A stretch of 37,057 bases of DNA, from IMG/VR virus record IMGVR_UViG_3300030943_000085, positions 1 through 37,057 of that record. One strand, given 5' to 3'. The notes below the pieces were generated by a model. That model made no database searches and was not told where the DNA came from. It was given only the letters and a program-made list of their open reading frames with translations. Below, piece after piece: positions 7,364 to 14,455 of the stretch (position 1 is the stretch's first letter; each line of letters begins with the position of its first letter). The translations under genes and the position numbers were made by a program. This DNA comes from a virus.

Positions 7364-8107
7364 ATGGAAACAATAATCAATGTCAAACAATTGACACCCG
7401 CCGAAAAGGCAGAACTGAAACGCCAACTGGAAGCTGAAGAAAGAGCCGAAAAACAGGCTATGAAGAACCAACGAGACACTTACAAAATCTTAGTTAGCGA
7501 TACGGTGACTGACGTATTCAAACCGCTTGTAGGACTCAGCAAACACATTCTGAATATCAAAAAACTGGTATTCGACAGTTTCGATGCTATCATTGAAATG
7601 AAAGAAGAAATTTATGGAGTGAAGCAAGGCCAACAAAGCCACACGTTCACCGATACGAAGTCCGAAATTTCAATCAAAATCGGATATCGGGTCACAGACG
7701 GTTACGATGACACATTCAGTACCGGAATCGAAAAAGTAAAGAACTACATGGCACGCCTGACAGATACGGAAGGAGCTGAAAAGTTTCGTAAGATTTTAAG
7801 TGCTTTGCTCAGAACCGATGCAAAAGGTAACCTGAAACCGTCCCGCGTCATGGAACTACGCCAGTACGCCAACGAAGAACAAGATGAGGAACTGAACGAC
7901 GGTGTACGCATTATTGAAGACAGTTACAAACCGGTGAAAAGCTGCCAATTCGTTGAAGTGAAGTTCAAAGATGAAGACAACAAGTGGCACTCATTACCAT
8001 TGAGCATTAGTGCCTTTGATTTGGTGGAAGAGCCGGTTGCTGAAACGGAAGAAATCAATCCAATTATATTGGAAGCAATTTCAAAACCTAATACAGACCT
8101 CATTTAA
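7364..8107 (+). CDS. DUF3164 family protein
   Basis: The 247-residue protein matches the DUF3164 family found in the early regions of many Mu-like phages. Features are the Lys/Glu-rich N-terminal helix, the central segment on induction of T-D-G-Y-D-D-T-F-S-x-G, and the C-terminal segment ending L-P-L-S-I-S-A-F-D-L. Its biochemical function is unknown, though its conservation next to transposition genes suggests a role in phage DNA metabolism. Expected length is about 200-250 residues, so it is complete. Confidence 0.75.
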   Translation: METIINVKQLTPAEKAELKRQLEAEERAEKQAMKNQRDTYKILVSDTVTDVFKPLVGLSKHILNIKKLVFDSFDAIIEMKEEIYGVKQGQQSHTFTDTKSEISIKIGYRVTDGYDDTFSTGIEKVKNYMARLTDTEGAEKFRKILSALLRTDAKGNLKPSRVMELRQYANEEQDEELNDGVRIIEDSYKPVKSCQFVEVKFKDEDNKWHSLPLSISAFDLVEEPVAETEEINPIILEAISKPNTDLI

Positions 8108-8181
8108 TTTACCGCTTTTGCAGCCTCGACCCGCTGCATTAGCCCTAAGCCGATAACCTGAGCGCAGGCCGGTACAAGTAC

Positions 8182-8200
8182 AGACGCACGGCGTGCGTCT
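8182..8200 (+). promoter_or_regulatory. GC-rich hairpin downstream of the DUF3164 gene
   Basis: AGACGCAC GGC GTGCGTCT is a perfect 8-bp stem with a 3-base loop, in the 122-base gap between the DUF3164 gene and the next gene. It lacks a T-run and so is not a standard intrinsic terminator. It directly adjoins a paired TTTAAA box at 8203-8219. Confidence 0.5.
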
Positions 8201-8202
8201 CA

Positions 8203-8219
8203 TTTAAACACAATTTAAA
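8203..8219. repeat. Paired TTTAAA box, copy 4
   Basis: TTTAAA at 8203-8208 and 8214-8219, 11 bp apart, upstream of the ATG at 8230. Same dispersed family. Confidence 0.7.
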
Positions 8220-8229
8220 CACAACTCAA

Positions 8230-8547
8230 ATGACATTAGTAATTATTGAAAGCCCATACGCAGGCAATATTGACCACAATATAGCCTATGCAAGAGCATG
8301 CCTTCGCGATTCACTTATGCGCGGTGAATCACCACTTGCAAGCCATTTACTTTACACACAACCAGGTGTATTGGATGACAACCTAATGGATGAAAGAATG
8401 CTTGGTATAAATGCCGGATTGGAATGGCGAAAAGTTGCCGAAAAACACGTTTTCTATGTTGACTATGGCTATAGCTCAGGTATGCTCTACGCTCTGAATT
8501 ATGCAAACGAAAACAATATAATCATAGAAGAAAGGAGCATACTATGA
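8230..8547 (+). CDS. Nucleoside deoxyribosyltransferase-like protein (DUF7768-type)
   Basis: The 105-residue protein opens with a strand V-I-I-E-S-P-Y-A-G and continues Y-A-R-A-C-L-R-D-S-L, then P-L-A-S-H-L-L-Y, M-L-G-I-N-A-G-L-E-W and Y-S-S-G-M. That order resembles small proteins of the nucleoside 2-deoxyribosyltransferase superfamily seen widely in phages. The role may be nucleotide salvage or sensing. It overlaps the next gene by 4 bases (ATGA). Confidence 0.6.
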   Translation: MTLVIIESPYAGNIDHNIAYARACLRDSLMRGESPLASHLLYTQPGVLDDNLMDERMLGINAGLEWRKVAEKHVFYVDYGYSSGMLYALNYANENNIIIEERSIL

Positions 8548-8963
8548 TACTAGGATACAAAAAGCAATTCCCCTGGGGAAAACCAACCGATTTTAAGCGC
8601 AAAATTCTTGTCGAAGTAAAAAGACATACAATACGTGAAGATATTCATGAACGTTGGCGTGCCGGTTTAAAAATACAACATGCTCATGGCGTTAGAACAA
8701 AACAATACGAGCAGTTTTCCGAAAACGAATGTACTAGAACACAACGCATTTATATCGGTAAAACAAGCACAAAAAATGAAGATTTGTGCTATAACTACAA
8801 CGGAATTAATTACGGTATAATAGTCGATAAAAAACGCCTCACAAACTATCAAATTGGATATTTGGCTTTTTATGATGGATTCGACTCTACAGATGATTTT
8901 TTTCATTGGTTCTGCAAAGGCTTCAAAGGTAAACTTATTCACTGGACTAATTTAAGATATTAG
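8544..8963 (+). CDS. Hypothetical protein, possible ASCH/PUA-like fold
   Basis: The 139-residue protein begins M-I-L-G-Y-K-K-Q-F-P-W-G and contains H-T-I-R-E-D near residues 31-36, W-R-A-G-L-K-I-Q-H-A near 39-48 and a C-terminal D-G-F-D-S-T-D-D-F-F-H-W-F. This layout recalls Bacteroidetes phage proteins that look like ASCH-type RNA-binding domains. The assignment is by memory of the family and not a search. Start overlaps the preceding stop. Confidence 0.55.
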   Translation: MILGYKKQFPWGKPTDFKRKILVEVKRHTIREDIHERWRAGLKIQHAHGVRTKQYEQFSENECTRTQRIYIGKTSTKNEDLCYNYNGINYGIIVDKKRLTNYQIGYLAFYDGFDSTDDFFHWFCKGFKGKLIHWTNLRY

Positions 8964-8966
8964 ATT

Positions 8967-9245
8967 ATGACAATCAAAGACGTAACACTTATTGGATGTA
9001 AATTCGATGTTTGCATGTCAACTAACACCTTCGGATATACAAGAGAATCATCATTAATACGATGCAATGGACTTAGTTTAGACAATAAAAGAATAATTGA
9101 AGAAAACGTGCAATTCAAATCGGCCAAAACAGGTACTTATGAAAAACAACCAAAAACACTATGCTATTTGGAAAATGAGCCTTCAACTCTATTTGACTCA
9201 AAACATGATTTATTAATGCATTATTGCTCAAAAGAATTTGAATAA
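8967..9245 (+). CDS. Hypothetical early phage protein
   Basis: This 92-residue protein is not recognised. It has five cysteines (two near the N-terminus in G-C-K-F-D-V-C-M) and mixed alpha/beta composition. It sits 3 bases after the previous gene, and its TAA shares an A with the next ATG, so the cluster is translated as a coupled set. Confidence 0.55.
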   Translation: MTIKDVTLIGCKFDVCMSTNTFGYTRESSLIRCNGLSLDNKRIIEENVQFKSAKTGTYEKQPKTLCYLENEPSTLFDSKHDLLMHYCSKEFE

Positions 9246-9547
9246 TGACCCCCGATTATTTCTTTACTCAGCTGAAGCTCCCAAGTACCTGGAAGTATAA
9301 AGGAGTAAACCATACCCGCGACGATGACGATAATATAATGGCCTACGGAGTGGTGTATGATGATAATAAGAGCAAAATAATAAGGATATGCTTCATAGCA
9401 TCATCAGAACGATGCATAATAGTGGAGCGCACCCGATCAACCAACGGCAAAGGCTGCAATTACAAATCAGTATGCAACATCCGCGCCGAAGAAACCGAAA
9501 GAATCAACGAATTCATTTTAAAAAGATATATTTATGAACACAACTAA
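9245..9547 (+). CDS. Hypothetical early phage protein
   Basis: The 100-residue protein is not recognised. It has an aromatic N-terminus (T-P-D-Y-F-F-T-Q-L), an acidic loop R-D-D-D-D-N and alternating strands that suggest a small beta-rich domain. The start overlaps the preceding stop by one base (TAATG) and the end overlaps the GemA-like gene by 14 bases. Confidence 0.55.
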   Translation: MTPDYFFTQLKLPSTWKYKGVNHTRDDDDNIMAYGVVYDDNKSKIIRICFIASSERCIIVERTRSTNGKGCNYKSVCNIRAEETERINEFILKRYIYEHN

Positions 9548-10076
9548 AAACCCCGATGAAACTCTCAGGCAAAAACGGCAACAGTTTCACCGGTTACTTA
9601 TTGCCCTGGGCGAAGAAAAGTACAAAGAGGTGATTGTAGAAGGCACGTTCCACGGTATTGAAAGCACCAAAGACCTGAACGAGCAACAATTAGACTTGCT
9701 GATACTGAACGCTCAAAACAGAATGGGACGCAAAGAAAGCAAGCAACCGGCACAACGTCGCCCACTGGCTGCAGCCAACGCCCCCGAAGAAACCCAAATC
9801 CGTGGCCTGCGTAACAAATGCCTTCAGGTATTGGCCGAACGCAGCATCAAGTCCACCGCTAAAGATTGGACTGCAGTAAACGCCGAACTTGCCGCCCCGC
9901 GATATCAATGGGTGCTCACCGACGAACAACGCGCCCAGGGCATGATCAATAAACGCGGAATAGGAACATTCAACACCGTGGAAACACTCCGAAAATTGTT
10001 CTATCAGCTTTGCGCCATCCGCGACAATCAAAAAGTGATCAGTACCAAAGTAACCGATAAAGCTAAACAAAACTAA
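9534..10076 (+). CDS. GemA/gp16-like regulatory protein
   Basis: The 180-residue protein resembles the gp16/GemA family of Mu-like phages: an N-terminal helical segment (R-Q-K-R-Q-Q-F-H-R-L-L-I-A-L-G), a Q-I-R-G-L-R-N-K-C-L motif near the middle, and a conserved C-terminal part (R-G-I-G-T-F-N-T-V-E-T-L-R-K-L-F-Y-Q-L). In Mu, GemA alters host gene expression and DNA topology. The gene is complete and followed two bases later by a zinc-finger gene. Confidence 0.7.
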   Translation: MNTTKNPDETLRQKRQQFHRLLIALGEEKYKEVIVEGTFHGIESTKDLNEQQLDLLILNAQNRMGRKESKQPAQRRPLAAANAPEETQIRGLRNKCLQVLAERSIKSTAKDWTAVNAELAAPRYQWVLTDEQRAQGMINKRGIGTFNTVETLRKLFYQLCAIRDNQKVISTKVTDKAKQN

Positions 10077-10077
10077 T

Positions 10078-10281
10078 ATGATCACTAACCGATATCAACA
10101 CCCAACTGTCGAACTTTGCCGCACATGCCAGGGCGATGGTGAAGTTACTAAATACCCTAACTGGGATAGGCTTCACCAACACGGCGAAACTGAAACATGC
10201 GAAACATGCGAAGGAACTGGCCGCGTAGTTGTCAGTAAAAAAATTGAGGTAACAGTTATACCATTTAAAAAAAATAACTGA
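10078..10281 (+). CDS. Small DnaJ-type zinc finger protein
   Basis: The 67-residue protein has two C-x-x-C-x-G-x-G motifs (C-R-T-C-Q-G-D-G and C-E-T-C-E-G-T-G) separated by about 23 residues, the arrangement of a DnaJ central zinc-finger module. There is no J domain. It follows the GemA-like gene by 1 base and is the last gene before the antirepressor leader region. Confidence 0.65.
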   Translation: MITNRYQHPTVELCRTCQGDGEVTKYPNWDRLHQHGETETCETCEGTGRVVVSKKIEVTVIPFKKNN

Positions 10282-10286
10282 TTTTA

Positions 10287-10316
10287 TTTGTTTATTCAAA
10301 ATATTTTGTACTTTTG
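10287..10316 (+). promoter_or_regulatory. Promoter of the antirepressor leader
   Basis: TTTG at 10287-10290 and TACTTTTG at 10309-10316 (TAnnTTTG), 18 bp apart, match the Bacteroidetes -33/-7 boxes. A 10-bp inverted repeat TTTGCCATCG (10313-10322) / CGATGGCAAA (10344-10353) overlaps the -7 box and the likely start site, which makes it a good operator candidate. Confidence 0.55.
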
Positions 10317-10345
10317 CCATCGCAGATTACCTTTCAATTAAATCG

Positions 10346-10429
10346 ATGGCAAAATCCAAGAAAACAGATTTGAGCCAACGTGAACCGTTTAGAACGGTAT
10401 TTTTCTTCACTTCCCATCGGGAATTGTAA
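10346..10429 (+). CDS. 27-residue leader peptide upstream of antirepressor-like gene
   Basis: An ATG at 10346 opens a 27-codon frame, M-A-K-S-K-K-T-D-L-S-Q-R-E-P and then a Phe-rich segment V-F-F-F-T-S-H-R-E-L, with TAA at 10427-10429. It lies about 24 bases past the predicted transcription start. Ribosomes on this frame would cover the left arm of the terminator-like hairpin at 10372-10382. That fits a translation-coupled leader, but translation is not proven. Confidence 0.4.
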   Translation: MAKSKKTDLSQREPFRTVFFFTSHREL

Positions 10430-10462
10430 GGGGGTCTGCAGCACGTTGGCTCTCTTTTTTTT
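10372..10462 (+). terminator. Long-range terminator-like hairpin in leader
   Basis: GAGCCAACGTG (10372-10382) pairs perfectly with CACGTTGGCTC (10442-10452), 11 bp, and is followed by a run of T at 10453-10462. The 59-base loop carries an inner hairpin ACCGTTTAGAACGGT (10384-10398) and most of the leader ORF. It could be an attenuator or the 3' end of a small RNA of roughly 140 bases. Confidence 0.6.
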
Positions 10463-10500
10463 AGTACTAACCACAAATTCTTAAAGAAGTTATGCAGACC
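10433..10500 (+). promoter_or_regulatory. Helix able to mask the antirepressor start codon
   Basis: GGTCTGCA at 10433-10440 is perfectly complementary to TGCAGACC at 10493-10500, which overlaps the ATG at 10492. Pairing would hide the start codon of the antirepressor-like gene. It adjoins, without overlapping, the terminator-like stem, so the two could form in order. Confidence 0.4.
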
Positions 10501-11019
10501 TCAAAGAATGTAGCTGGCAACTTACTGCCAATGATTGTAACCGAAGGTGTTACAGTTAATGTATTGCCAAACCCGCAACACGAGTTTTTAATGAGCACAA
10601 AAGAAGTCGCTCATGGTTACGGTGTAAGTCCGTACTCTATTCGTTCAACAAGTTCAAGAAACTCAATTGAACTTATTGAAGGTAAACATTTTCTAAAGGG
10701 CGTTGCAAAATGCAACACCCTTAATGCTCAGCCACATCAAGTCTTTTGGACAAAACGCGGCATAGTTCGCCTAGGTTTCTTTATCAAGTCAGAACGTGCC
10801 AGATTATTCCGTGATTGGGCTGAAGAACTAATCATTAATGTAACTGAGCAACCGAATTTATTCAGCGTTGCAGCTCCACAAAGGCAATTACCGGATAAAC
10901 GTAAACACAACCGGCTTACACAAGAACGCCTTGCTGATATATTGGCAGACGTTTGCCGGATTGATGACAAAGAAATTCGCATGAGTATCACCAATAAACT
11001 TATGGGAGGACGTAACTAA
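10492..11019 (+). CDS. Antirepressor-like phage regulatory protein
   Basis: The 175-residue protein has an N-terminal domain resembling phage BRO/antirepressor modules: E-F-L-M-S-T-K-E-V-A-H-G-Y-G-V-S, then K-H-F-L-K-G-V, then W-T-K-R-G-I-V-R-L-G-F-F-I and R-A-R-L-F-R-D-W-A-E. The C-terminal part is basic and helical. Such proteins usually counter a repressor or act as transcription regulators. It has its own promoter and a structured leader, unlike its neighbours. The gene's stop overlaps the next start by one base. Confidence 0.6.
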   Translation: MQTSKNVAGNLLPMIVTEGVTVNVLPNPQHEFLMSTKEVAHGYGVSPYSIRSTSSRNSIELIEGKHFLKGVAKCNTLNAQPHQVFWTKRGIVRLGFFIKSERARLFRDWAEELIINVTEQPNLFSVAAPQRQLPDKRKHNRLTQERLADILADVCRIDDKEIRMSITNKLMGGRN

Positions 11020-11228
11020 TGGTACACTTTAAAGAAAATAGCTTTATCATTGAAATTCCTGCCGAAATGGGAGTAATTGAAGAATGGGACTTCACACATA
11101 AGCAATTAATTGAACTATTGCAATGTGTAAATAGAGAACTAACTACTAATAATTTTGATGCCGTTTTAAATTTAATACAATGCATGATGCCTAATCTGGA
11201 TAACATAAATCAGATTGTTGCAAATTAA
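11019..11228 (+). CDS. Hypothetical protein coupled to antirepressor-like gene
   Basis: The 69-residue acidic protein is not recognised. It starts on the last base of the preceding stop codon (TAATG), so it is likely made together with the antirepressor-like protein and may be its partner. A strong terminator follows 7 bases after its stop codon. Confidence 0.55.
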   Translation: MVHFKENSFIIEIPAEMGVIEEWDFTHKQLIELLQCVNRELTTNNFDAVLNLIQCMMPNLDNINQIVAN

Positions 11229-11234
11229 TAACTT

Positions 11235-11264
11235 AAAGCCTTGCAAATGTGCAAGGCTTTTTTT
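11235..11264 (+). terminator. Intrinsic terminator of the early/antirepressor operon
   Basis: AAAGCCTTGCA (11235-11245), loop AATG, TGCAAGGCTTT (11250-11260), then TTTT. It is a perfect 11-bp stem with a T-run, which ends the rightward operon. Confidence 0.85.
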
Positions 11265-11271
11265 AGCTTTG
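11241..11271 (+). promoter_or_regulatory. Promoter overlapping the terminator
   Basis: TAGCTTTG at 11264-11271 fits TAnnTTTG and TTG at 11241-11243 lies 20 bp upstream. The promoter for the following membrane-protein gene thus overlaps the terminator hairpin, which is compatible with an autonomously expressed accessory gene. Confidence 0.45.
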
Positions 11272-11303
11272 TATCCAAATTAATAACATTTAAATTTATT
11301 ATT

Positions 11304-11771
11304 ATGGAAATAACTATGCTTGTGATAATTGCAGGAATTCTTTTCATTTGGTATCGTAGATTCACATCTGCTGGATATGATTTTAAAAATACGATTTTAA
11401 GAGTTAAATATACTCATGGTCATCCTGATATCAATCAGCCATCATGGTATAATTTAGGAATCAGAAACAGTGATATTTATCTGTTGAGTACATTCAGTAA
11501 TGAAGTAGCTAAAATAAGCGGAAAAAACGTGAAAAATGTCGTTGTAGAAGATGGAACAACGTTTAAAGAAAAAGTTACACTAGCCCGGATGGCAATGATT
11601 GGTGTATTTGCTTTTGCTTTGAAAAAGAAGAAAACTAATGAGTTAGCTTACCTAACAATTGAGTGGAACGATGGACGTTTCGACAACTCAACCATTTTTG
11701 AGTATAGTGGTAAAGGTTCTTTGCAGAAAGCAAACAGAGATAAAAACAAGATAATGAATTTAATAAGATGA
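11304..11771 (+). CDS. Putative accessory membrane-anchored protein (moron)
   Basis: The 155-residue protein begins with a hydrophobic span (M-L-V-I-I-A-G-I-L-F-I-W) followed by a positive R-R and a soluble domain with a second hydrophobic patch (M-A-M-I-G-V-F-A-F-A-L). The ATG at 11304 is preferred over one at 11241, which lies in the terminator. It has its own promoter, sits between a terminator and a broken methylase gene, and is convergent with the late operon. This is the typical setting of a lysogenic conversion gene. Specific function unknown. Confidence 0.6.
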   Translation: MEITMLVIIAGILFIWYRRFTSAGYDFKNTILRVKYTHGHPDINQPSWYNLGIRNSDIYLLSTFSNEVAKISGKNVKNVVVEDGTTFKEKVTLARMAMIGVFAFALKKKKTNELAYLTIEWNDGRFDNSTIFEYSGKGSLQKANRDKNKIMNLIR

Positions 11772-11971
11772 TAGTCATCAAAATCATTGTAGATAACATC
11801 AGCATCTGGTAACTGTTGTTTCACCCAGTTACTCAGCAACCCCGAACCGCCGAATAGATCAACAAACAATGGTGCATCACTAAACTGCTTTAAAGCCTCT
11901 TTAAACTCATTCTGAAATCTACGTTTTTGCCCCTGAAATGGTAGGGGACTTTGATTAAAATTTTTACTCAT
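11768..11971 (-). pseudogene. 5' remnant of a Dam-type adenine methyltransferase gene
   Basis: From the ATG at 11971 the frame reads a typical D12-class Dam start: P-L-P-F-Q-G-Q-K-R-R-F near residues 9-19, then the AdoMet motif F-V-D-L-F-G-G-S-G-L-L and V-I-Y-N-D-F-D. Homology stops at about residue 68, after which the frame runs into the antisense of the membrane-protein gene and ends at 11648. The catalytic D-P-P-Y and all of the target-recognition part (about 200 residues) are missing. The gene is broken, apparently by arrival of the membrane-protein gene. Confidence 0.75.
11889..11905. repeat. Paired TTTAAA box inside methylase remnant
   Basis: TTTAAA at 11889-11894 and 11900-11905, 11 bp apart, inside the methylase pseudogene. 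Same dispersed family; the inner spacer (GCCTC) differs from the consensus. Confidence 0.55.
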
Positions 11972-11977
11972 TTGAAA

Positions 11978-12008
11978 TTTGTTTTTAAATATATAATTAG
12001 TACTTTTG
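11978..12008 (+). promoter_or_regulatory. Promoter of structured RNA locus
   Basis: TTTG at 11978-11981 and TACTTTTG at 12001-12008 are 19 bp apart, a near-perfect Bacteroidetes promoter. No credible ORF follows, so a noncoding RNA is likely. Confidence 0.6.
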
Positions 12009-12011
12009 TCA

Positions 12012-12155
12012 AGCTCTCAAAGCTCATAAAAATAAGGTGCGAACACACCTACAACAAGGCATTTAGCCTCTGTCGTGGTGTGTTCGCACCTTTGTCATGT
12101 AACCGCCTGAGAGCCGGTTAAGTGGAGACGGAGGCTTTCTTTTGCCTCCGTGTGA
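12012..12155 (+). ncRNA. Putative structured noncoding RNA
   Basis: Downstream of the promoter is a set of nested stems. A perfect 16-bp hairpin arm AAGGTGCGAACACACC (12034-12049) pairs with 12077-12092, and its loop contains a GGC/GCC mini-hairpin. GCTCTCA near 12013-12019 can pair with TGAGAGC near 12108-12114, which lies in the loop of a second hairpin (AACCG/CGGTT, about 12101-12119); this allows a pseudoknot or a switch. A final hairpin ACGGAGGC/GCCTCCGT (12128-12151) closes the locus without a T-run and may also end the leftward tail transcript. No Rfam family is recognised. Confidence 0.55.
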
Positions 12156-12157
12156 AT

Positions 12158-12364
12158 TTAATTAACTTGATACCACATGGTAGAAGCATCTGCTTTATCA
12201 ATCATTATTCCAGCAGTGCTTATCTTTTCTTGGAAGTAATTCTTTGGCGGAATAACACCCATATCCACAGATACCGTAGCTTCAAAAAGCTTAAATGGCT
12301 GTTTGAAGCGAGGAGGATTTACTCCTTTATCAATGGATATATTACAACTGTTTAATTTTACCAT
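12158..12364 (-). CDS. Small protein at the end of the tail-fibre operon
   Basis: The 68-residue protein is not recognised. It is beta-rich with K-Q-P-F-K-L-F-E-A-T and a C-terminal S-T-M-W-Y-Q-V-N. It follows the tail-fibre gene by 5 bases and is the last gene of the leftward late operon, so a fibre-assembly or fibre-tip role is possible but unproven. Confidence 0.5.
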   Translation of the reverse strand: MVKLNSCNISIDKGVNPPRFKQPFKLFEATVSVDMGVIPPKNYFQEKISTAGIMIDKADASTMWYQVN

Positions 12365-12369
12365 AATGA

Positions 12370-14454
12370 TTAATAATCATAGGGTTGGTCAAAGTGTCCA
12401 TTAATTTCTCTTTTCAAATATCTTAAAGTTGGAATTGCAACAGTGAAATAGGTATTCTTCGGGCTTCCTAACGCTGGGTTAGCTAGAGTAAAGAACTCTT
12501 GATCTGCATTTGAAATAGCATACCCATTATAAATTGCCAATTGATTATTGATATTGCCAAAATCAGTTACCATATTAGCTACCGATAAATCACCAAATAA
12601 AACCGGATTCCCAGCCGTCTTACCGTAACGTGTTGCTCCAGCCGATGTATAATAGAGTAATTTGCATTCTCCCATTAGAGGTGCACTAAATTTTGGAAAT
12701 GCAGATGGAGTGTTAGCATCGTCATACGGAAGTATTTCAATACTTTCCAAAACATCAGCCAATACCTTTTTGCAATATGTCCCACTTCCGGCATTCAACA
12801 AACTAAAAGTCGTAACACCTGTAACACAAATAAAAGTGTATTCAGGTCGATAATTTACGCCATTATACACGATTGATTTAGTCACATCGTTAGCTGTATC
12901 ATTGAAAATCTTATACATTTGCCCGACAACGAGAGCATCTCCAGGATTGACAATATTGGTATCAATCAAGTTTTGTTTTTTTCCAAGATAGTTCCCGAAA
13001 GGTGAACCATCTTGGCTCATTGCTGACATACCTTTGAAATTAGAGCCAACAGGAATGTAAATAGTATTGGCATCTCTTAATCTATTCCATGTTTGAGAAC
13101 TGGTATTGAAAATCAAATTACCTGCCGAATCAACAGTCATAAGGGTACCTGGAGTTGACGTATCAGTGCCGTCATCATTTACATTAACAATGTTGGCTCC
13201 TGATGTAATTATACCATTTACTGCCGGCCTTAATCCTCCAACAAAATCACCTAGAGAACTACAATAAATTGCTTCATTTGTAGGGTCAGGATTCAGTGTT
13301 ATATCCAAAATATTACCATATTTTGTACACATTGAATTTATTAAATGTGCTACCTTAAACGTGTAACTACTACCATTTAAAGTTATAGATGTCGAACTAT
13401 TTATCGTTATAGATGAATATGTAAACACCTCAATACTACCTGTAGGCATTGTTATGCCATTAGAAATATAATCAGCAGATGTTGGTAGAAATAAGTCTCC
13501 AGAAGTTGGCCATAAACTTGAATCAGCAACAGTTAGTGTTATAGATGTCTTTGCTGAGCCTGCTGTTATTGCAGCCGAAAGTGCACCAGTTAGTTTTGCT
13601 GAATAACCATTAAATACATTTACCGCATTACCACCGCTTAAGGTTTCATTTATAATACGACAGGTCTGATTTCCAAATGTATCCTTATAGAAAAGTAATT
13701 CTAATCCAGAACTTGCTGCTCCAGCAGCAATGTAGGCATTCTTTAGTAGCGTTATATTCTGAAGGCTGTCATTACCGAATGCAGGAACTACAATATTTAC
13801 CCCTCCATATTTGAAAATCGAAGAAGCTTTAAAAGTTACTCCCAACACGTCTAATTGACCTATTGTAGCCGCCGAAAAATTAAGTCCATTAAATAACGAA
13901 TTAGAAATCCTCCATTTATTCCCATATCCCACCGATAACAGAGAACCTATGTCTAAATGCTTAGTTGCTGTTATTTTTGCTAGAGCAGATCCAACAGTAC
14001 CTCCACCATACACAGAGAAATAACCAATAATAATACTATAACTACCCATTCCACCAACATAACCACCGAAACCTCGAGTTGAATCACCTCGTGATATTAT
14101 ATTATTCAAGTGACCCTGTTGATTAAAGCATGGTTGATCAACAGTCAAACGCCACATGAATATACCAACAGCATAGTTATTAGTTATTAAAACCTGATTT
14201 ATATCATCTCCAATTAAATACGCCGTATTTGAATACATAGCTTCATTTACAACGCCTCTAAACAATATATAAGTCAATCCCTTTAATAATGCTTTTGCTG
14301 CACTTCGGTATGGTTTTTCACGTGTACCATCACCAGTAGAATCATCTCCTAAATAAGTATGCAAAAATGTCGTATTTGCATTTGTTATAGCCGTTGTGCT
14401 TTCAGTTCCATCAACATTAGGAAAATACCTTGTTTTAAAAAAAATTGCTGCCAT
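12370..14454 (-). CDS. Large tail fibre/tailspike-like protein
   Basis: The 694-residue protein probably binds the host surface. It opens with a Y-L-G-D-D-S-T-G-D-G-T-R-E-K-P-Y motif near residue 34, typical of the start of right-handed beta-helix proteins, followed by a long Asn/Gly/Ser/Thr-rich region with short repeating strands. The C-terminus is a distinct domain ending F-D-Q-P-Y-D-Y. No enzymatic motif is obvious, so adhesion is more likely than proven depolymerase activity. It lies downstream of the collagen-like fibre gene and baseplate genes. Confidence 0.65.
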   Translation of the reverse strand: MAAIFFKTRYFPNVDGTESTTAITNANTTFLHTYLGDDSTGDGTREKPYRSAAKALLKGLTYILFRGVVNEAMYSNTAYLIGDDINQVLITNNYAVGIFMWRLTVDQPCFNQQGHLNNIISRGDSTRGFGGYVGGMGSYSIIIGYFSVYGGGTVGSALAKITATKHLDIGSLLSVGYGNKWRISNSLFNGLNFSAATIGQLDVLGVTFKASSIFKYGGVNIVVPAFGNDSLQNITLLKNAYIAAGAASSGLELLFYKDTFGNQTCRIINETLSGGNAVNVFNGYSAKLTGALSAAITAGSAKTSITLTVADSSLWPTSGDLFLPTSADYISNGITMPTGSIEVFTYSSITINSSTSITLNGSSYTFKVAHLINSMCTKYGNILDITLNPDPTNEAIYCSSLGDFVGGLRPAVNGIITSGANIVNVNDDGTDTSTPGTLMTVDSAGNLIFNTSSQTWNRLRDANTIYIPVGSNFKGMSAMSQDGSPFGNYLGKKQNLIDTNIVNPGDALVVGQMYKIFNDTANDVTKSIVYNGVNYRPEYTFICVTGVTTFSLLNAGSGTYCKKVLADVLESIEILPYDDANTPSAFPKFSAPLMGECKLLYYTSAGATRYGKTAGNPVLFGDLSVANMVTDFGNINNQLAIYNGYAISNADQEFFTLANPALGSPKNTYFTVAIPTLRYLKREINGHFDQPYDY

Positions 14455-14455
14455 A

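Noticed and set aside
8108-8181. Small ORF or ncRNA between the DUF3164 gene and the next gene
   Set aside because: Apart from the short hairpin at 8182-8200 and the paired TTTAAA box, no start codon with a sensible frame or promoter box was found.
11648-11768. Full-length short methylase from 11648
   Set aside because: The C-terminal part of this frame is the antisense of the membrane-protein gene and shows no methylase motifs, so only 11768-11971 is kept as a remnant.
12370-14454. Diversity-generating retroelement acting on the tail fibre
   Set aside because: Some Bacteroides Mu-like phages carry one, but no reverse transcriptase frame or adenine-biased template/variable repeat pair is present in the window.
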